From contig JADDMT010000051.1 in NCBI GenBank assembly GCA_021401465.1, positions 1 through 64,000 of the forward strand: a stretch of 64,000 bases of DNA, in the 5' to 3' direction. Positions 63,296 to 64,000 of this stretch are shown one piece after another; position 1 is the first letter of the stretch, and each line of letters begins with the position of its first letter. Under the pieces are notes generated by a model. It saw only the letters and a program-made list of their open reading frames with translations. It was not told the origin of the DNA and did not search any database. Position numbers and translations under genes: made by a program. Origin of the DNA: Teratosphaeria epicoccoides. Lineage: Eukaryota > Ascomycota > Dothideomycetes > Mycosphaerellales > Teratosphaeriaceae.

Positions 63296-64000
63296 TCAGC
63301 CATGAAAAGACACTTTGTCCGGAGCGCCCACTACGGCGTCCGTCTCACGGTCCCCACTCACCGAGCTAGGGCTCTCAACCTCCATCGGCGGCTCCAAGGA
63401 CGGCCTGGTGCTGATGGGTGAGCCCTCAACTCTTTCCTTGATCCTCTCGTCCAGCATGCCGACAATCTTCTGACTCGCTTGATCAAGCAGCCTTGCCATG
63501 GTAGCTTCATCCAGTGACCTGCCCTGCGACTTCTCGCTTAGGACACGAGCAGTGAGCTTCAGCTCCTTCTCAAGCTCGCGCAAAGTCCCCGGCTGGATAT
63601 CATCCGTCGAAGACGTCTTGACTAGTCTCTTCCGGTAAGTACGCAATGTCCGGCCGACGGACTCTGTGGAAGCTGTCAAAGTCCCGAAGCCATTATTGCT
63701 ACTTGTCGGTGGCGGGCTGAGGACAGGGCTCGCGACGCTGTCTGTGCTCTTCGATCTCAGAGTCATACCCAGAGAAGGTCTCATTCGGGCTTCTTTCTTC
63801 TTTAGCGAGCCGTGCGGACTTGGTGGAGAAGGCGAACGACGTGCCAGAGGAGCGACACTACCTCGTCTCCGCGACGGGTCGTAGCTGGATCGGAGCAATG
63901 GTTCCAGCTTAGGCGCCGGCGCGACGAGTGTCTTCGAAGGCTTCGTTCGCAGCTTGTGTGGCGATGATGAGATAGTCTGGTTCAGCGAATTTGGCGACTG
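63296..64000 (-). CDS. C-terminal part of a Ser/Pro-rich protein, cut by the window edge
   Basis: The frame is open from the right edge of the window to a stop at 63296-63298, so this is the 3' end of a longer gene. The visible 234 residues are basic and Ser/Pro-rich (LVAPAPKLEPLLRSSYDPS, RRSPSPPSPHGSLKKKEA). A helical stretch follows (TLRELEKELKLTARVLSEKS, MARLLDQASQKIVGMLDERI), then an acidic Ser-rich tail. The pattern suits the tail of a cytoskeletal or kinase-type protein, but nothing diagnostic is visible. Confidence 0.6.
   Translation of the reverse strand, partial: QSPNSLNQTISSSPHKLRTKPSKTLVAPAPKLEPLLRSSYDPSRRRGSVAPLARRSPSPPSPHGSLKKKEARMRPSLGMTLRSKSTDSVASPVLSPPPTSSNNGFGTLTASTESVGRTLRTYRKRLVKTSSTDDIQPGTLRELEKELKLTARVLSEKSQGRSLDEATMARLLDQASQKIVGMLDERIKERVEGSPISTRPSLEPPMEVESPSSVSGDRETDAVVGAPDKVSFHG

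Overview
The window is nuclear DNA of a filamentous ascomycete. The evidence is genes on both strands at fungal spacing, mostly short GT-AG introns of about 50-70 nt, and fungal families such as Stc1-domain, Zn2Cys6, STAND-N, MAL-type sugar permease and Eaf3/MRG. Small secreted or Cys-rich accessory genes lie among housekeeping genes. The mix looks most like a Dothideomycete, but that placement is inference. No tRNA, rRNA, CRISPR array, intact transposon or virus-like gene was found.

Left part (1-13 kb): a candidate small spliced gene, a Zn2Cys6-like/C2H2 zinc-finger protein, a SUS1/ENY2-like protein, a decaying maltose-type permease with two Trp-to-TGA changes, a GNAT acetyltransferase, a PAF-acetylhydrolase-like lipase, a many-exon membrane protein of unknown family (8.1-10.1 kb), a gene-poor stretch, and a type II membrane glycosyltransferase with a Cys-rich tail.

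Middle part (14-41 kb): a coiled-coil protein, anthranilate synthase component I (trpE), an Stc1-domain protein, cytochrome c, a large Cys-containing fungal protein, a short-chain dehydrogenase with a 955-nt intron and two GC donors, a broken GNAT gene, MOB1, a histidine phosphatase, a stand-alone STAND N-terminal domain with a frame break, a double-Zn2Cys6 protein, EAF3 and SNU66/SART1. Several act on chromatin or RNA (SUS1, STC1, EAF3, SNU66, SIF2), but they are scattered singly and form no cluster.

Right part (42-64 kb): an accessory island (42-46.7 kb) with a damaged Cys-rich surface-protein gene, a secreted leucine-rich-repeat protein resembling plant LRX extensins, and an amidase relic. 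It is followed by a mitochondrial-type AAA ATPase, a DUF2470 membrane protein, two same-strand genes for disordered proteins that end in the same roughly 27-residue motif, a SIF2/TBL1-like LisH-WD40 protein, a TMEM115-like membrane protein, an unrecognised basic protein and a partial gene leaving the window.

The observations most worth following are the shared C-terminal motif of the tandem pair at 52.8-55.2 kb, the LRX-like gene at 44.2 kb, the paired TGA codons in the permease, and the in-frame, stop-free 372-nt optional intron in MOB1.
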